The notes below the pieces were generated by a model. It saw only the letters and a program-made list of their open reading frames with translations, searched no databases and was not told the origin of the DNA. Below are positions 61,871 to 64,000 of a stretch of 64,000 nt of DNA, in pieces; positions within the stretch are counted from its first letter, which is position 1; each line of letters opens with the position of its first letter. A program made the position numbers and the translations under genes. This DNA is from Azorinus chamasolen (taxonomy: Eukaryota; Mollusca; Bivalvia; Cardiida; Solecurtidae), in assembly GCA_963576725.1 (NCBI GenBank), contig OY755239.1, positions 56,773,953-56,837,952 on the forward strand, written 5' to 3'.

Positions 61871-62800
61871 TAATCGTTTGTACATGTAACTGTGTCCTCT
61901 TGTTCAGTTCTAAAGCAATTTATTTAGTATAGTGTTGAGCGTACTCTATCTGCAATGGCATGAAAAGGGTGTTCCTACTATGTGAATGGCTACATGTAAA
62001 TCTAAATGTCCATGTACTGTATTGCCGTGGAAAGATTTACGACAAAATAATCGTAAGTTCTTACATACAAAGATCGCTACTTTCTGTTACAATCGTTGTA
62101 TGTTAAACGTTACGATAATTTCTGCCATATGATTGCATGCTTGAAAGTGCAACGAATACAACAATGTTAGTAGTACCGATTGATGTAATCACGATTTACG
62201 ATCATTTCAGTCGTACGATCTTTCGTAAGACGGACTCCTGGCGTAACGGATTTGAATATATTGTGTAATTAAAAACACGATGGGCATGATTAACTTGTGA
62301 ATATATTTTACCACTTCCGTAATACACGTAGTTTCAAATCATTGTTCATGCGTTATAGACTTAACTTTATACTGTATATACATCCGAAAAATCATAACGA
62401 ACTGAAAAAAAACCCCAACATATTTTCTGATTTTGAAAACTCACTTGATTTTCTTTACAACTTTCTTCATATAAATATATAGAAAGTTAATGTGATTTTT
62501 CGAAACCTCTCTGTATGTATATGTATAACAAAGCAACACTGAGAAAAAAGACATTACGTTTGAAATAGGCCTACACTGTTGAAAACGTCTTGAGAAATAT
62601 TTCTACAATACGTGAATTTCATTAGCCTAATCCATTGTAAGAAATAATGATATCATTTTTATTGCATTTTCATCATGACAAAAACTGTTGAATAAAACCT
62701 ATACAAGTCCATAAGCAAACAGAGCAGACATTATTTAGATGGCCCCCACAGGAGGTAGATATGTAACAATTTCGCTGTTTAGCATATATTCAAGGTTTTA
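61871..62800. other. Non-coding stretch
   Basis: CGTAAGTTC, CGTTACGATAA and AGTCGTACGATC words at 62040-62240 recall the other CGTACG-type patches. A truncated M1 left hairpin arm lies near 62710-62760. No exon was recognised. Confidence 0.35.
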
Positions 62801-62804
62801 TCAA

Positions 62805-63000
62805 CTCATTGATATTCTTGGACATACTCAATAAAATAGAATATGGAACGGGGATTTGCTTTACTCTGGTGGTCACTGTAAAGTCTTTATCTAGATTATA
62901 TCATAAGCAAACAGAGCAGACCCTGATCAGACGGCTCCTATAGGAGCCGTTTGATCTGGGTCTACCTTGTTTGCAAATATGTGAAAAGGCGTTCATGTAT
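62805..63000 (-). mobile_element. M1 MITE, right part intact
   Basis: The hairpin GACGGCTCCTATAGGAGCCG has outer arms GCAGACCCTGATCA and GATCTGGGTCTACC. The terminal GTGAAAAGGCGTTCATG is M1-like; TTAA is not kept. Confidence 0.65.
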
Positions 63001-63144
63001 ATGCAATACAATACATATGTGACACTAGGTAGAAATTGGTTGACAAACAAAATGTCGCAATTATGATTTGTTTAACTATGAAATGAAAATTGTTAATTAA
63101 CATTGAATCTTCTCCCCCCCCCCATCCCCAGGGAGAGAATCCAT

Positions 63145-63245
63145 GGTAATCTTTGTGACGATTCTAAAGAGTGGTCACAACATAGGGTTTGATGGAGGCA
63201 TAGCGCTTTTAGTTCTCGAAATACACCTTATCCGGGGATCTGCAA
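63145..63245. mobile_element. H1 MITE, right half
   Basis: TGTGACGATTCTAAAGAGTGG, TCACAACATAGGGTTTGATG and the flank ACACCTTATCCGG. Confidence 0.6.
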
Positions 63246-63319
63246 ACAAGCTAATTATGTTTGATTTTCCCTCCCGATAACAACTCCCTCCGAACAACAC
63301 ATACAATATTCGTATCCCA

Positions 63320-63466
63320 AAGGGTGCCGTTGTAGAGAGGGAGCACTGTAACACACTGTCCCAGGGACTGTCTGCATTTCTTTTGACCTGTTTTAAGAGA
63401 CCACCTGCCATACAGACCCATAATTAGACCTCTTGTTGATGACCGCTTAAGACAGGTTCTACTGTA
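63320..63466. mobile_element. P MITE, right half
   Basis: CTGCATTTCTTTTGACCTG, AGACCACCTGCCATACAGAC and the right end GACCGCTTAAGACAGGTTCT then ACTGTA. Confidence 0.65.
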
Positions 63467-63530
63467 TTCGATTTGATTACAATATTTACTAGTTGTATCA
63501 GGTATCAAGCTATGCCGACCTGACCGACTT

Positions 63531-63682
63531 ATCCAATAAAACCCCTTTAAACCTGAATTCTAGTAAAGCAGATTTTAGATAGAAAGGAGCTTTCTGCTTT
63601 ACTTTCACCCTGCATTAAGCTAGCACTTGTCTCCCAAACCGATATTTAAGTTTACGTCCTGTTTAGAGGGGTTTTGCTGTAT
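63531..63682. mobile_element. P MITE with hairpin arm deleted
   Basis: ATAAAACCCCTTTAAACCTG at the left and GTTTAGAGGGGTTTTGCTGT at the right. Only the right hairpin arm (GGAGCTTTCTGCTTTACTTT) remains. Confidence 0.7.
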
Positions 63683-63689
63683 ACATTTA

Positions 63690-63748
63690 CGTTGAGACAC
63701 CGGGTAACTTGGCGTCTGATCAGGGTACAAGCTGTTCGATACTCGTTC
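63690..63748. repeat. M2-type hairpin, left arm short
   Basis: GTTGAGACACCGGGTAACTT with GGCGTCTGATCAGGGTACAA and GCTGTTCG. Confidence 0.5.
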
Positions 63749-64000
63749 AGTATATCCACAACTATTTGTACAATTTGGAAAGAAGTAGAATTAGGAAAGC
63801 GTAGTTTTATGGCGTATAAGGTAAAATATTCAACTCATTAATATTCCTACTGTACAGTCATTATAACTTACTACATATTCATGAGGTGAAGAGTTAAGCA
63901 CGAAGCTACAGGCTGAACTGAACACGACAAGGCAAATTAAGTTACATAGTTGCCTATTAGTGTGGTATCGCTCTCATGATTTATTTCTGAGAAAAGTTCT

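Noticed and set aside
1681..63000. CRISPR array suggested by many regularly folding repeats
   Set aside because: The repeats are dispersed, long, TTAA- or TA-bounded and in an intron-containing animal genome; there are no spacers of regular length.
59450..64000. Remaining N-terminal exons of the receptor
   Set aside because: I searched the minus strand by eye for the conserved QII/QIID segment with a donor and for a signal peptide and found none; they probably lie outside the window.

Overview
The window is eukaryotic and AT-rich, and most of it is non-coding. It most resembles the genome of a mollusc, probably a bivalve. Three things point there: an animal nicotinic acetylcholine receptor gene with large introns, an extreme density of short palindromic transposons (MITEs) with TTAA or TA target sites, and hairpin motifs that I recall, without being able to check, from bivalve sequence. 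The species cannot be named from the sequence.

One real host gene is visible. Five exons of a non-alpha (beta-like) nicotinic acetylcholine receptor subunit lie on the minus strand between 37494 and 58996: a 45-bp exon, a 110-bp exon, a 115-bp exon, a 918-bp exon and a terminal 183-bp exon. They join in frame with canonical GT-AG sites and encode 456 residues, from the early extracellular domain to the stop codon. The signal-peptide exon and the next exon are not seen and probably lie beyond 64000. The introns (about 6.4, 2.7, 3.8 and 7.2 kb) consist largely of MITEs.

Left part (1-37490): no host gene is recognised. It holds a decayed Crypton/DUF3504-type tyrosine recombinase gene (minus, 4624-7406) inside a roughly 3.6-kb structure with inverted flanks, a fragment of a LINE reverse transcriptase (8030-8836), one of two copies of an unclassified 0.76-0.83-kb repeat (the other is at 38186), two minisatellites (30250-31040 and 31490-31962), microsatellites and dozens of MITEs. 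Right part (59000-64000): MITEs only.

MITE families, named here for convenience. M1 has TTAA + CCCTTTaCTCCAT ends and a hairpin with arm GACCCAGATCAGACGG. M2 has TTAA + CCCTTT ends and a hairpin with arm GGATCCAGATGAGACGCC. M3 has TTAA + CCCATTCCCTCAT ends and a hairpin with arm GATAAATAGAGCATTTG. M4 has TTAA + CCCTTACAatG ends and an M1-like hairpin. M5 has TTAA + CCCTTCGCTTGCT ends and an M1-like hairpin. P has TA + CAGTAAAACCTCTCTA-type ends (pogo/Tigger-like) and a long hairpin ending in AAAGCTCC or AACGCTCC. H1 has the hairpin arm ACCACTCTTTAGAATCGTC. H2 has the hairpin arm GGCCACTACGGGCC. J has ends AAAGAGGAAGTCCCTAC. TTAA plus a CCC-starting terminus is what piggyBac-type elements use, and TA plus CAGT is what pogo-type elements use; both assignments are inferences. 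The main observation of the window is modular: the same hairpin recurs inside elements with different termini, and hairpins of unrelated families share the apex GCTCCTATAGGAGC. Nested insertions give direct evidence of TTAA and TA target duplication.
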